Part shown: piece after piece, positions 25,152 to 34,103 of the stretch | How the letters are laid out: every line of letters starts with the position of its first letter | Numbering within the stretch: the stretch's first letter is position 1 | Source: 13-2-20CM-68-14 sp051955535 | GTDB taxonomy: Bacteria; Actinomycetota; Thermoleophilia; Gaiellales; Gaiellaceae | Reading direction: 5' to 3' | DNA length: 64,000 bases | NCBI GenBank assembly: GCA_051955535.1 | Contig: JBQCGP010000087.1 | Span: 1-64,000, forward strand | Program-made: the position numbers and the translations under genes | Notes under the pieces: model-generated | What the model was told of the DNA's origin: nothing | Databases searched by the model: none | The model's input: only the letters and a program-made list of their open reading frames with translations

Positions 25152-26681
25152 ATGACTGACGAGCGTCCGGTCCTGGAGCTGCGGGGGATCACGAAGCGTT
25201 TTCCCGGCGTCGTCGCAGACGACCACATCGACTTCGACCTGCGCGACGGCGAGGTGCACGCCCTGCTCGGCGAGAACGGCGCGGGCAAGTCAACGCTCAT
25301 GAACATCGTCTACGGGCTCTATCACCCGGACGAAGGCGAGATCCGCGTCAACGACAAAGCCGTCCGGATTCATTCGCCCAAGGACGCCATCGCGCGCGGG
25401 ATCGGGATGGTGCACCAGCACTTCATGTTGATTCCGGTGATGACGGTCGCCGAGAACATCGTGCTCGGTCAGGAGCCCACGAAGGCCGGAGACCTGTTGG
25501 ACTACGCCGCAGCCCGCAGGCGCGTCGCCGACCTCTCCAGGCAGTTCGGGTTCGCGATCAAGCCCGACGCCAAGGTGGAGAACATCGGCGTCGGCCAGCA
25601 GCAGCGGGTGGAGATCCTGAAGGCGCTCTACAGGGAGGCGGACATCCTCATCCTCGACGAGCCGACCGCCGTCCTCACGCCCCAGGAGGCGAAAGAGCTC
25701 TTCGAGATCCTCCGGACGCTGACCAGGGAGGGCATGTCGATCATCTTCATCAGCCACAAGCTCAACGAGGTGCTCGGGATCGCCGATCGCATAACGGTCC
25801 TGCGGCGCGGAAAAAAGGTCGACACCGTCCCGCGGCAGGGCGCGACGGAGAAGGGCCTCGCGAAGATGATGGTCGGCCGCGAAGTGCTCCTCCGCGTGGA
25901 AAAGTCCCCAGCCGCGCCCGGCGAGCCGCTCCTGGCGATCGAGGACTTGCATGTGCTCAGCGAGCTCGGCCTTGGCGCGGTCAACGGGGTCTCATTCGAC
26001 GTGCGACGCGGGGAGATCGTCGGCCTGGCCGGCGTCGACGGAAACGGCCAGAGCGAGCTGGTCGAGGCTCTGAGCGGCCTTCGGAAGGTCGAGGCAGGAA
26101 CCGTTCGACTGGAGGGGCGCGACGTGACGGGGGCGTCGGCGCACACGGTGCTAGACGCCGGCCTCGGGCACATACCAGAGGACCGGCAGCGGCGGGGACT
26201 GGTGCTCAACTTCTCGCTGGCCGAGAATCTCGCCCTGCACGACTACGACAAGGAGCCGAACTCTCGCTTCGGCTGGCTCTGGCCCCGGCGGCTTGTGCGT
26301 CGAGCGCGTGCCATTCTGCAGCAGTTCGACGTTCGCGGCGGTGGTCCGCAGACGCTTGCCTCGGCCCTCTCGGGCGGCAACCAGCAGAAGGTCGTCGTCG
26401 GGCGTGAGATCGCCCGCGATCCGCGGGTGCTGCTCGCGGCGCAGCCGACGCGCGGGCTTGACGTCGGGGCGATCGAATTCGTGCACCGTCGGCTGATCGA
26501 GGCCCGCGATGCGGGTGCTGCCGTGTTGCTCGTCTCGCTCGAGCTCGACGAGATCCTGTCGCTGTCTGACCGGATCCTCGTCGTCTATGAAGGGAAGATC
26601 GTGGGCGAATACCAGCCCGGCGTCAGCGAGGAGGCGCTGGGTCTCGCGATGACCGGCGGCACCAAGGAGGCGGCAGCATGA
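25152..26681 (+). CDS. nucleoside ABC importer ATP-binding protein (two ABC domains)
   Basis: A 509-residue double ATPase like YufO/NupA or RbsA. The first domain has Walker A GENGAGKS, signature IGVGQQQRVE and Walker B ILILDEPTAVLTP. The second has the typically degenerate Walker A GVDGNGQSE, signature LSGGNQQKVV and LLAAQPTRGLDVGA, where the usual Walker B Glu-bearing EPTRG is QPTRG, normal for the second half in this family. It energises uptake through the two permeases encoded next. Confidence 0.94.
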   Translation: MTDERPVLELRGITKRFPGVVADDHIDFDLRDGEVHALLGENGAGKSTLMNIVYGLYHPDEGEIRVNDKAVRIHSPKDAIARGIGMVHQHFMLIPVMTVAENIVLGQEPTKAGDLLDYAAARRRVADLSRQFGFAIKPDAKVENIGVGQQQRVEILKALYREADILILDEPTAVLTPQEAKELFEILRTLTREGMSIIFISHKLNEVLGIADRITVLRRGKKVDTVPRQGATEKGLAKMMVGREVLLRVEKSPAAPGEPLLAIEDLHVLSELGLGAVNGVSFDVRRGEIVGLAGVDGNGQSELVEALSGLRKVEAGTVRLEGRDVTGASAHTVLDAGLGHIPEDRQRRGLVLNFSLAENLALHDYDKEPNSRFGWLWPRRLVRRARAILQQFDVRGGGPQTLASALSGGNQQKVVVGREIARDPRVLLAAQPTRGLDVGAIEFVHRRLIEARDAGAAVLLVSLELDEILSLSDRILVVYEGKIVGEYQPGVSEEALGLAMTGGTKEAAA

Positions 26682-26721
26682 GGCGTCGCTCGCGATTCCG
26701 CCCAGAAGGGGAGGCTACGGC

Positions 26722-28008
26722 ATGACCGAGCGCGTCGGGCCGCCGCCGCCGGCGTCTTCGCCGGAGGCGGGGCCGCCGAGCGTCGCCGAGCGCCTCGCCT
26801 TCTACCAGCGTGCCGGCGGGATCGTTGCGCCGCTGATGACCGCCCTCCTCGCGTTCGTGATCGGCGGTCTCGTTATCTTCGTGACGACGGGGAACAACCC
26901 GCTCTCGACCTACCGCGCCATCTTCGACGGTACGGGGCTGAACTGGTTCCTCCACGTCGGCTCGCACCAGATCGGAGTCCCGTTCTCGAACTCGAAGGTC
27001 TGGTTCCCGTGGGACACCGGCTCGGTGGCGGCGCTGAACCTGCAGCAGACGCTGCTCATCGTCACGCCGTTGATCCTGACGGGGATCGCGGTTGCGTTCG
27101 CCTTCCGCTGCGGCCTCTTCAACATCGGCGGCAGCGGTCAGTACACGGCCGGAGCCCTCGTGGGCGTCCAGTTCGGCGTCTGGTTCGCCGGGATGCCGAA
27201 GCCGCTCCACATCCTGCTCGTCATGGTGGCTGCGACGCTGGCCGGAGCATTTTGGGCGGGCATCGCCGGGTTCCTCAAGGCGACCGTCGGCGCCCACGAG
27301 GTGATCACGACGATCATGCTCAACTGGATCGCGCTCTGGGTCGGCAGCTACCTCGTCGGATTCAACGGGCCGATGCAGGATCCGCGCGCGATCTCGGCGC
27401 CGGTGACGAGGCCGATCGCCGAAAGCGCGAAGCTACCCGTGTTCTGGGGCAATCCGGCCCTGCAGGGTCTGCACATCGGCTTCTTCATCGCGATCGGCGC
27501 CCTCATCGTCTACTGGATCATTCTGAAGCGGACGACGCTCGGCTATGAGGTGCGCGCCGTCGGCTTCAACCCAGAGGCCGCGCGCTACGGCGGCATCAGC
27601 GTTCGCAAGAGTTACTTCCTGGCGATGGCGATCTCCGGCGCCTTCGCCGGCCTCGCCGGCGCGATCGACATCCTCGGCTGGGAGTTCAATCTCGACCTGA
27701 CGGTCGTCCAGACCGTGCAGATCGGCTTCATCGGGATCGCCGTGGCCTTGCTCGGGCGCAACACCCCGATCGGGATCTTCCTCGCCGCGCTCCTCTTCGG
27801 AGCCTTGTTGACCGGCACCTCGACCCGCAACCTCGACCCATCGATCTTCAAGCCTGAGCTCGCCGGAAACCTGACTCGGATCATTCAGGGCCTGGTCGTC
27901 CTGTTCGTCGGAGCCGACCTGCTGATCGTCTACTTCTGGGCCACGATTCGTAAGCCGTTCCTGAAACTGCGGCGCAGGCCCGCAGTGGAGCCGGAACCGC
28001 AGTCGTGA
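26722..28008 (+). CDS. nucleoside ABC transporter permease (YufP/NupP-like)
   Basis: A 428-residue membrane protein of the BPD_transp_2 family with about 8-10 helices. A cytosolic Pro-rich N-terminus is followed by GIVAPLMTALLAFVIGGLVI. The cytoplasmic coupling segment is GYEVRAVGFNPEAARYGGIS, diagnostic of nucleoside/branched-type permeases. The stop overlaps the next GTG by 4 bp. It forms a heterodimer with the following permease by family analogy. Confidence 0.92.
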   Translation: MTERVGPPPPASSPEAGPPSVAERLAFYQRAGGIVAPLMTALLAFVIGGLVIFVTTGNNPLSTYRAIFDGTGLNWFLHVGSHQIGVPFSNSKVWFPWDTGSVAALNLQQTLLIVTPLILTGIAVAFAFRCGLFNIGGSGQYTAGALVGVQFGVWFAGMPKPLHILLVMVAATLAGAFWAGIAGFLKATVGAHEVITTIMLNWIALWVGSYLVGFNGPMQDPRAISAPVTRPIAESAKLPVFWGNPALQGLHIGFFIAIGALIVYWIILKRTTLGYEVRAVGFNPEAARYGGISVRKSYFLAMAISGAFAGLAGAIDILGWEFNLDLTVVQTVQIGFIGIAVALLGRNTPIGIFLAALLFGALLTGTSTRNLDPSIFKPELAGNLTRIIQGLVVLFVGADLLIVYFWATIRKPFLKLRRRPAVEPEPQS

Positions 28009-29258
28009 GCGTCCGGGCGGGGGCGGAGAGGTTTTACCGCGGCCGCACCTCGTGGGACCGGTTGGTCGCGCCGCGCTCGATCGGGATCGCCGGGATCTTC
28101 CTCGCGATCCTCGCGGCCTGGGTCGCCTTGCCGCCGGTGACCGTGCGGTCGGTCCTCCTCCCGGTCCTGCTCGCGATCCTCGCCATTGCGGCCGGCATCT
28201 GGGCCTTTACCCGCGGCGAGCGGCGAGTGGGGGGCGGCGCGGTCGTTGGGGCGCTCGTCGCAGTCGGCTGCGCGCTTCTCGCTACGCATTCGCAGGCGGG
28301 GAACTTGGCGGGGGTCTTCGTCTGGGGGACGTTGATCGCGGCGACCTTCCGCTGGGCAACGCCCCTCACCTTCGCCGCCCTGGGCGGAATGTTCTCCGAG
28401 CGCAGCGGCGTCGTGAACATTGGTCTCGAGGGGATGATGCTGATGGGCGCCTTCTTCGGCGCCTGGGGGGCAGACAGGACGGGGTCATGGGTCGGGGGGG
28501 TCGCGATCGGCGCAGCCTCGGGCGCGGTGCTCGCGTTCATCTACGCGATCTTCGCGATCCACCTGCGCGCCGACCAGATCGTCGGCGGCACCGGAATCAA
28601 CTTTCTCGCGCTCGGGATCACCGGCTACCTGTACAACGACATCTACGGGAACCAGGGCACCCCGAACAACCTGCCGGCGGTGCCCGACGTGCACCTCAAC
28701 TTCCTCTCGAGCATCCCGCCGAAGGGTCTCGGGAACTTCCTCTCCGAGGCGTTCGGCTCGCTTAACCTGATGATCTGGATCAGCCTGATCCTTCTGCCAC
28801 TCTCGTATTTCGCCCTCTTCAAGACGGCGCGGGGCCTGCGCGTGCGCTCGGTAGGCGAGCACCCGCGGGCTGCCGACACAGTCGGGATCTCGGTGTACGC
28901 AACCCGCTATTCGGCGGTCACGCTCTCGGGTCTCCTGGCCGCGCTCGGCGGGGTCTTCCTGTCCATCGGCTACGTGAACGCGTTCACCGAGAACATGACC
29001 GCGGGGCGCGGCTTCATCGCGCTCGCCGCCTTGATTTTCGGAGGGTGGCGCCCATTCGGCGCGTTCGCCGCATGCCTGTTGTTCGGTTTCTCGAGCGCGC
29101 TGGCGCAGCGGCTCCCGGATCTGTCCGCGTCAGAGTCGGCCGCCTGGCCGGTGCTGTTCCAGGCCCTGCCCTACGTCCTCACACTCATCGCCGTAGCCGG
29201 AATCATCGGCCGCTCGATTCCGCCGGCCGCAGATGGTCAGCCTTACGAAAAGCAGTAG
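28005..29258 (+). CDS. nucleoside ABC transporter permease (YufQ/NupQ-like)
   Basis: A 417-residue partner permease. Its coupling segment is GLRVRSVGEHPRAADTVGIS, and ERSGVVNIGLEGMMLMGAFFG marks the family. It has a longer N-terminus than typical NupQ, with three helices before the conserved core. GTG at 28005 overlaps the upstream stop. The four genes (24055-29258) make a complete importer, probably for purine nucleosides, next to nucleoside hydrolase and ribokinase. Confidence 0.92.
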   Translation: MSVRAGAERFYRGRTSWDRLVAPRSIGIAGIFLAILAAWVALPPVTVRSVLLPVLLAILAIAAGIWAFTRGERRVGGGAVVGALVAVGCALLATHSQAGNLAGVFVWGTLIAATFRWATPLTFAALGGMFSERSGVVNIGLEGMMLMGAFFGAWGADRTGSWVGGVAIGAASGAVLAFIYAIFAIHLRADQIVGGTGINFLALGITGYLYNDIYGNQGTPNNLPAVPDVHLNFLSSIPPKGLGNFLSEAFGSLNLMIWISLILLPLSYFALFKTARGLRVRSVGEHPRAADTVGISVYATRYSAVTLSGLLAALGGVFLSIGYVNAFTENMTAGRGFIALAALIFGGWRPFGAFAACLLFGFSSALAQRLPDLSASESAAWPVLFQALPYVLTLIAVAGIIGRSIPPAADGQPYEKQ

Positions 29259-29586
29259 CAGTCGCGTCCGGAATTCGAGGGCGCGGTTCTCGGTGCTCTT
29301 CGGTGTGCTCTCGATCGCGGCCGTGCCCGTGGCGCTCTACTCGACAAGGCTGCAACAGGTCGACCTCCCGCACGCGGTCGCCGGAGAGGCGATCGCCGGG
29401 TCGCTGCTCGGCCTGATCGCGATCGTCCTGGCGCGCGGCGCCCGCGTGAAGGTGGAGCGGACGCTCGGCCGCGTGGGGGAGGGGATGGCGAAATGGGGCA
29501 AGTGGCTGGGCATCCTCGGCCTCTGCCTCGGCCTGACGGCGGCGCTCTCGCTCGCATTCTTCGGGCTCTTGCTCTGGGCCGAATGA
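29233..29586 (+). CDS. small membrane protein, unknown
   Basis: A 117-residue protein with a basic N-terminus (SSSSRVRNSRAR) and three predicted helices (about 20-38, 50-67 and 91-115) separated by a KVERTLGRVGEGMAKWGKW loop. It resembles DUF4190-like small membrane proteins, but the match is loose. The start overlaps the permease end by 26 bp; a later start cannot be excluded. A role with the importer is not evident. Confidence 0.65.
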   Translation: MVSLTKSSSSRVRNSRARFSVLFGVLSIAAVPVALYSTRLQQVDLPHAVAGEAIAGSLLGLIAIVLARGARVKVERTLGRVGEGMAKWGKWLGILGLCLGLTAALSLAFFGLLLWAE

Positions 29587-29623
29587 GCGTCACGCGGTAT
29601 CCGCACTAGAATCGCCGGAGCCC

Positions 29624-30376
29624 ATGTTCGAGATCGGAAACAGCCTTCGCGAAGCGCGTCTGCGCCAGCAGCTCGACTTCGCGGAGCTCGAGCAGCAGAC
29701 GAAAATCCGCAGCAAGTACCTGCAGGCGCTGGAGGACGAGCAGTTCGACGTGCTCCCGGCCCCGACGTACGTGAAGGGCTTCCTCCGCAACTACGCCGAC
29801 GCGCTCGGGCTCGAGGGGCAGCTGTACGTCGACGAGTACAACTCGCGCTTTGTCACCGGCGAGGAGGATGTGCCCCTGCGTCCGCGGGACTACCAACGCC
29901 GACCGCGGCCACAGTCGCTCGGGCCCCGGTTCCAGACGAGGGCGGTCGTGCTCGTCCTCGTGGGAATCGCGGTCGTCGTCGTGCTCGTGATCGGGGCCGC
30001 CAAGTTCGGCTCGAGCAACAACCCGAAGGTGCCGGGCCTGAACACGACAGGATCGAACGCCGCCCGGCCGCGGCATCGCGCCCAGCCTCAGCCGATCGCG
30101 CGGCTCGTCCTGACGGCGACCAACGGCGATTCCTGGGTCCTTGTTCGCGCCGAGGGCGTGCAGCGGTTCCAAGGCACGATCACCCAGGGCCACCAGCTCG
30201 CCTTCACGCGCAAGCCAAATCTGTACCGCAGCATCTGGTTCGCGGCGAGCAAGCCGCAGAACCTGGTCGCCAAGCTGAACGGGCGGATCGTGGTGATCCC
30301 CGGGGCCGCGCGGGGCAGGCCCGAGCAGCTGATCGTGACCGAGAAGACGATCCGGCGGGCCTCGCCCACCAGTTAG
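29624..30376 (+). CDS. RodZ-like HTH membrane protein
   Basis: A 250-residue protein of the RodZ type: an N-terminal Cro/C1-like HTH (residues 4-70, GNSLREARLRQQLDFAELEQQTKI and YLQALEDEQF), a basic juxtamembrane region, one transmembrane helix (about 107-126) and an extracytoplasmic DUF4115-like beta domain (about 165-240). RodZ links MreB to the elongation machinery; in actinobacteria without MreB the role is unclear. It sits upstream of cinA-thpR-recA, a context often seen in Gram-positive genomes. Confidence 0.87.
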   Translation: MFEIGNSLREARLRQQLDFAELEQQTKIRSKYLQALEDEQFDVLPAPTYVKGFLRNYADALGLEGQLYVDEYNSRFVTGEEDVPLRPRDYQRRPRPQSLGPRFQTRAVVLVLVGIAVVVVLVIGAAKFGSSNNPKVPGLNTTGSNAARPRHRAQPQPIARLVLTATNGDSWVLVRAEGVQRFQGTITQGHQLAFTRKPNLYRSIWFAASKPQNLVAKLNGRIVVIPGAARGRPEQLIVTEKTIRRASPTS

Positions 30377-30448
30377 GACGGCTTGGCGAAACGTAGTCTG
30401 AGCCGTCGGGCCGCGCTGCTCGCCCGGATGCCGCGTCCTCAGTCGCAC

Positions 30449-30467
30449 CAATAGCTTCTCGCTATTG
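30449..30467 (+). promoter_or_regulatory. hairpin abutting the cinA start codon
   Basis: Arms CAATAGC (30449-30455) and GCTATTG (30461-30467) form a perfect 7-bp stem with a 5-nt loop, ending exactly before ATG 30468. No other Shine-Dalgarno is visible, so the structure could control initiation or act as a small operator. Confidence 0.5.
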
Positions 30468-31805
30468 ATGCTCCCTGCGTCCTTGCCTCCGAACGAGCAT
30501 CGCACCCCGACGACGAGCGACGTCCCGCCAAGCCGTCCGCGGCCGCGCGCCGTCGTCGTCGTCACCGGCAGCGAGCTCGTCCGCGGGGACCGCTCCGACC
30601 TGAACGGGCCGTTCCTCGCGCGCGAGCTCGTTTCGCTGGGCATCGAGCCGGCGCGTGTGGTGGTCGTCGGCGACGCGCCGGCTGAGCTGGAGGCTGCCCT
30701 GCGGGAGGGCGTCGAGGCCGACCTCTGCGTCGTCTCGGGCGGGCTGGGGCCGACGCACGACGACAGGACTGTGGAGATGGTGGCCCGCGTCCTCGGCCGT
30801 GCCCTGCGGGTCGACGGCGACCTCGAGCATGAGATCGAGGCCGTCTCGCGCGGTCACGCCGAGCGGCTTAGCCGCCCGTACACGGACTTTGCGCCGGGTG
30901 TCCGTAAGCAGGCCTCACTTCCCGAGGGCGCGCGCTCGCTCGGCCTCGCCGGAACCGCGCCGGGGCTCGTGATCGAGGGTGCGGGGACGACGGTCGTCGT
31001 GCTGCCGGGGCCTCCCCCGGAGCTGCAGCGCCTGTGGCGAGTCGCCCTCGAGGACGAGGCCGTGCGCAGTGTGCTCGTCCGCGCCGAGCCGCCGGAACGG
31101 CGGACGCTCCGCTTCTACGGCGTCAGCGAGTCGGCGGTCGCCCGCGCTCTCGAGGACGCGGGTGGCGACGGCGACGGCGTGGAGGTGACCGTCTGCGCGC
31201 GCGACTTCGAGATCCACGTCGACCTCGTGATCGAGGCCAAGGGAAAACGGGCGGCCGACGCGCTTTCCGCCGCATTCCGTGACTGGGGCGGCGAGTTCCT
31301 GTTCTCCGAAGACGGGCAGACCGCGGCCGAGATCGTGCTCGAGCTCTGCCGGGCGCGGGGGCTTACGCTCGCCACGGCCGAGTCGGCGACCGGAGGCCTC
31401 GTCGCAGCGCGGCTGACGGCCATCCCCGGCTCGAGCGACGTCTTCCTCGGCGGCGTCGTCGCGTACGCGAACGACGTGAAGGAGCGTGAGCTCCACGTTC
31501 CGGCGGACGTCCTCGCCGCCCACGGCGCCGTGTCGGCCGAGACGGCTGCTGCGATGGCAACCGGCGTGCGGGAACGGCTGACCGCCGACGTCGGCGTCTC
31601 CGATACCGGCATCGCCGGACCGGGAGGCGGGACGGCCGAGAAGCCGGTGGGGCTCGTCTACCTGCACGCGTCAGGGCCGGACGGAGAGCTGGCGACGCAT
31701 TTCAGCGTCCCCGCCGACCGCGAGACCGTTCGTGCCCGCGCCGCGGTCGCGGCACTGCACCTGGTTCGGCGCCTCTTGTCACAGAGTCGTGACGAACCCG
31801 TATGA
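30468..31805 (+). CDS. cinA: CinA family protein (NMN deamidase/ADP-ribose pyrophosphatase-like)
   Basis: A 445-residue protein. A variable 28-residue N-terminus is followed by a MoCF-type domain (about 29-200) with VVVTGSELVRGDRSDLNG and SGGLGPTHDDRT. The C-terminal CinA deamidase domain (about 285-440) has LATAESATGGLVAARLTAIPGSS and DTGIAGPGGGTAEKPVGLVY. The catalytic Ser of the NMN amidohydrolase is expected in AESATGG. CinA recycles pyridine nucleotides. Start: ATG 30468, with TTG 30465 as alternative; a hairpin abuts it. It overlaps thpR by 4 bp, and the cinA-thpR-recA order is conserved in Gram-positives. Confidence 0.92.
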   Translation: MLPASLPPNEHRTPTTSDVPPSRPRPRAVVVVTGSELVRGDRSDLNGPFLARELVSLGIEPARVVVVGDAPAELEAALREGVEADLCVVSGGLGPTHDDRTVEMVARVLGRALRVDGDLEHEIEAVSRGHAERLSRPYTDFAPGVRKQASLPEGARSLGLAGTAPGLVIEGAGTTVVVLPGPPPELQRLWRVALEDEAVRSVLVRAEPPERRTLRFYGVSESAVARALEDAGGDGDGVEVTVCARDFEIHVDLVIEAKGKRAADALSAAFRDWGGEFLFSEDGQTAAEIVLELCRARGLTLATAESATGGLVAARLTAIPGSSDVFLGGVVAYANDVKERELHVPADVLAAHGAVSAETAAAMATGVRERLTADVGVSDTGIAGPGGGTAEKPVGLVYLHASGPDGELATHFSVPADRETVRARAAVAALHLVRRLLSQSRDEPV

Positions 31806-32365
31806 GCGTCCCTGCTAGCGTCGAAGGCCGTGAACGCCTGCGCCTGTTCTGTGCGCTCCGGCTGCCCGACGAGGCCGTCGACGAGCTGTCTCGCTGGCAG
31901 GCTGAGGCTTTCGCAGGTGCGCCCGGCGTTCGCGTGGTCGGCCGCGAGCAGCTCCACGTCACTCTGGCGTTCCTCGGACATCGGCCGGCTGTCGAGCTCG
32001 ACCCGATCGCCGCGGAGCTTCGGGCCGCCGCTCGGGCCGGCGTGCCGGCGGCGCTCGCCGTCACCGGCTACCACGAGACCAGGAGCGTGGGCATGCTCGT
32101 CTGCGCCGACGAGGGCGGTCGTGCGGCGCGCGTGGCAGCCGATCTGCACGCGCGCCTCGAGCGGCTGGGCGTCTACGAGCGCGAGCGCCGCGAGTGGCTG
32201 CCGCATATCACCGTCATCCGTTTCCGCCGGCGGCCGCGGCTCGGGCCTACGCTCCCCGAGCTGGGTACGGTCGTGACGTCCGAGGCGGCTGTTTATATGT
32301 CCGTCCTGCGGCCGTCAGGGGCGCAGTACGAAGTCCTGCAATCGGTTGCGTTGGGAGGGAGCTAG
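31802..32365 (+). CDS. thpR: RNA 2',3'-cyclic phosphodiesterase
   Basis: A 187-residue 2H phosphoesterase (LigT/ThpR). The two catalytic HxTx motifs are HVTL (His52, Thr54) and HITV (His135, Thr137). It opens 2',3'-cyclic phosphates on RNA ends. The ATG overlaps the cinA stop by 4 bp. The recA Shine-Dalgarno overlaps its last codons, so translation of all three is likely coupled. Confidence 0.92.
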   Translation: MSVPASVEGRERLRLFCALRLPDEAVDELSRWQAEAFAGAPGVRVVGREQLHVTLAFLGHRPAVELDPIAAELRAAARAGVPAALAVTGYHETRSVGMLVCADEGGRAARVAADLHARLERLGVYERERREWLPHITVIRFRRRPRLGPTLPELGTVVTSEAAVYMSVLRPSGAQYEVLQSVALGGS

Positions 32366-32367
32366 AG

Positions 32368-33480
32368 GTGGATCGCGAGCAAGCACTGGATACCGCGCTC
32401 GGCCAGATCGAGCGCGCCTTCGGCAAGGGCGCCGTGATGAGGATGAACGACGCGGCCGCGGTCTCGGTCGGGGCTGTCTCGTCCGGGTCGCTCGCGCTCG
32501 ACCTCGCGCTCGGGATCGGCGGGCTCCCGCGTGGCCGGATCGTCGAGATCTTCGGCCCCGAGTCCTCGGGCAAGACGACACTCGTCTACCACGTGATCGC
32601 CGAGGCGCAGCGAAGCGGCGGCATCTGCGCCTTCATCGATGCCGAGCATGCGATGGACCCGACCTACGCGAAGAGGATCGGCGTCAACATCGACGACCTG
32701 CTCGTCTCGCAGCCCGACACCGGCGAGCAGGCGCTCGAGATCGCCGAGCTCCTGATCCGCTCCGGCGCCCTCGACGTCGTCGCGATCGACTCGGTCGCGG
32801 CGCTGACGCCGAAGGCCGAGATCGAGGGCGAGATGGGGGACAGCCACGTCGGCCTGCAGGCACGGCTGATGAGCCAGGCGCTCCGCAAGCTCGCCGGCAC
32901 GCTCAACCGCACCGACACGATCTGCATCTTCACGAACCAGCTGCGCGAGAAGATCGGCGTCATGTTCGGCAACCCGGAGACGACCCCCGGAGGCCGCGCG
33001 CTCAAGTTCTACTCGTCGGTCCGGCTCGACATCCGCCGGATCGAGACGCTCAAGGAGGGCGTGGAGGCGATCGGCAATCGCGTCCGCGTCAAGGTGGTGA
33101 AGAACAAAGTCGCGCCGCCTTTCAAGCAGGCCGAGTTCGACATCATCTACGGCTCGGGGATCTCCTGGGAGGGCACCGTCCTCGACGCTGGGCTCGAGCG
33201 GAAGGTCGTCGCCAAGTCCGGCTCGTACTTCAGCTTCGGCGACGAACGGCTCGGCCAGGGCCGGCAGAACGCGACCGCGTTCCTGCGCGAGCACCCCGAC
33301 GTGACGCAGCAGATCCTGGCGAAGATCCAGGCCGACGCCGGCCCAGACCAGATCGTCTCGGCGCGACTGGTGCCGAGCGCGGTCGAGGCTCCTGCCGATA
33401 CCCCCGCGGCCGAGGAGGAGGCCGAGGCTCCCGAAGGCAACGGCGCCTCGCCTCGCACCGCCGGCGCGCGCGCCCGCTAG
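32368..33480 (+). CDS. recA: recombinase RecA
   Basis: A 370-residue RecA. Walker A GPESSGKT is at residues 63-70. The Walker B segment ALDVVAIDSVAAL, the L1/L2 DNA-binding regions (EGEMGDSHVGLQARLMSQALRK region and FTNQLREKIGVMFGNPETTPGG region) and an Ala/Glu-rich acidic tail are present. It promotes homologous recombination and LexA self-cleavage. GTG at 32368 has Shine-Dalgarno GGGAGGG. I see no clear actinobacterial LexA box (GAAC-N4-GTTC) close upstream, so induction may come from a more distant promoter or LexA-independent control. Confidence 0.97.
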   Translation: MDREQALDTALGQIERAFGKGAVMRMNDAAAVSVGAVSSGSLALDLALGIGGLPRGRIVEIFGPESSGKTTLVYHVIAEAQRSGGICAFIDAEHAMDPTYAKRIGVNIDDLLVSQPDTGEQALEIAELLIRSGALDVVAIDSVAALTPKAEIEGEMGDSHVGLQARLMSQALRKLAGTLNRTDTICIFTNQLREKIGVMFGNPETTPGGRALKFYSSVRLDIRRIETLKEGVEAIGNRVRVKVVKNKVAPPFKQAEFDIIYGSGISWEGTVLDAGLERKVVAKSGSYFSFGDERLGQGRQNATAFLREHPDVTQQILAKIQADAGPDQIVSARLVPSAVEAPADTPAAEEEAEAPEGNGASPRTAGARAR

Positions 33481-33487
33481 CGACCGA

Positions 33488-33910
33488 GTGCCGGACGCGC
33501 TCGACGCGGCCGCCCGCGCGCTGGCGCGCCGGGACCGCTCCGAGGCCGGCGTGCTCGAGGTGCTACGGCGAAAAGGTGTCTCCGAGGATGAGGCTGTCGA
33601 AGCCGTCGAGACGCTCAGGCGGCTCGGTGCCATCGACGACGAGCGCTTCGCGGAGGCCGGCGCGGTGTCGCTGGCCGAACGCGGCTTCGGCGATGCGGCG
33701 ATCGTGGTCCGGCTCGAACGCGAAGGCGTCACAGGGGAGCTCGTGAGGCGGGCCGTCGAGGCTCTCGAGCCGGAGAATGAGCGTGCCCGGCGCCTGGTGG
33801 CCCGCCGCGGTGCGACCGCGAAGACCGCACGCTGGCTCGCCTCGCACGGCTTCGCGTCCGACTCGGTCGAAGCCGCAATTGCGAAGGGCGAGGGGGCCGA
33901 GCTAGGATAA
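33488..33910 (+). CDS. recX: regulatory protein RecX
   Basis: A 140-residue RecA modulator made of three tandem three-helix repeats. Motifs are ALARRDRSEAGVLEVLRRKG, LRRLGAIDDERFAEAGAV, and KTARWLASHGFASDSVEAAI. It is near the usual 150. GTG at 33488 follows recA by 7 bp. Confidence 0.9.
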   Translation: MPDALDAAARALARRDRSEAGVLEVLRRKGVSEDEAVEAVETLRRLGAIDDERFAEAGAVSLAERGFGDAAIVVRLEREGVTGELVRRAVEALEPENERARRLVARRGATAKTARWLASHGFASDSVEAAIAKGEGAELG

Positions 33911-34000
33911 GAACACCAAACAGACAATTTGCCTGCATCTGACTGTTTCGCAATCGGTACTCAAACTTGAACCCGTCCCTGACAGAACGAGCTTCCTGGA

Positions 34001-34103
34001 GGCCGCAACAGCGTTGAAGTAGCGGCCACCCGGGCCTGTCCGCAGGCCCTCGAGGCACCCGATTCGAGGCATGCCTGATGTGGGCGCCCGACAGGAGCGC
34101 CCA
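34001..34103 (+). ncRNA. structured 5' leader of rny
   Basis: Four consecutive stems occupy the last 103 bp before rny: GGCCGC/GCGGCC (34001-34006 with 34022-34027); GGGCCTG/CAGGCCC (34032-34038 with 34043-34049); CTCGA/TCGAG (34049-34053 with 34064-34068), overlapping the previous stem by one or two bases; and TGGGCGC/GCGCCCA (34081-34087 with 34097-34103). The last stem ends on the A of the rny ATG and displays AGGA in its loop. This suggests RNA-level control of rny. No known riboswitch class was recognised. Confidence 0.5.

Noticed and set aside
32194..33480. Longer RecA with a 58-residue N-terminal extension
   Set aside because: The extension overlaps thpR and is Ala/Arg-rich noise. GTG 32368 with GGGAGGG gives the standard N-terminus.
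33905..34000. LexA/SOS box between recX and rny
   Set aside because: GAAC is present but no GTTC half-site at the required spacing.
34040..34080. Possible tRNA T-arm (GATTCGA) before rny
   Set aside because: No acceptor, D or anticodon arms can be folded around it; it belongs to the rny leader stems.
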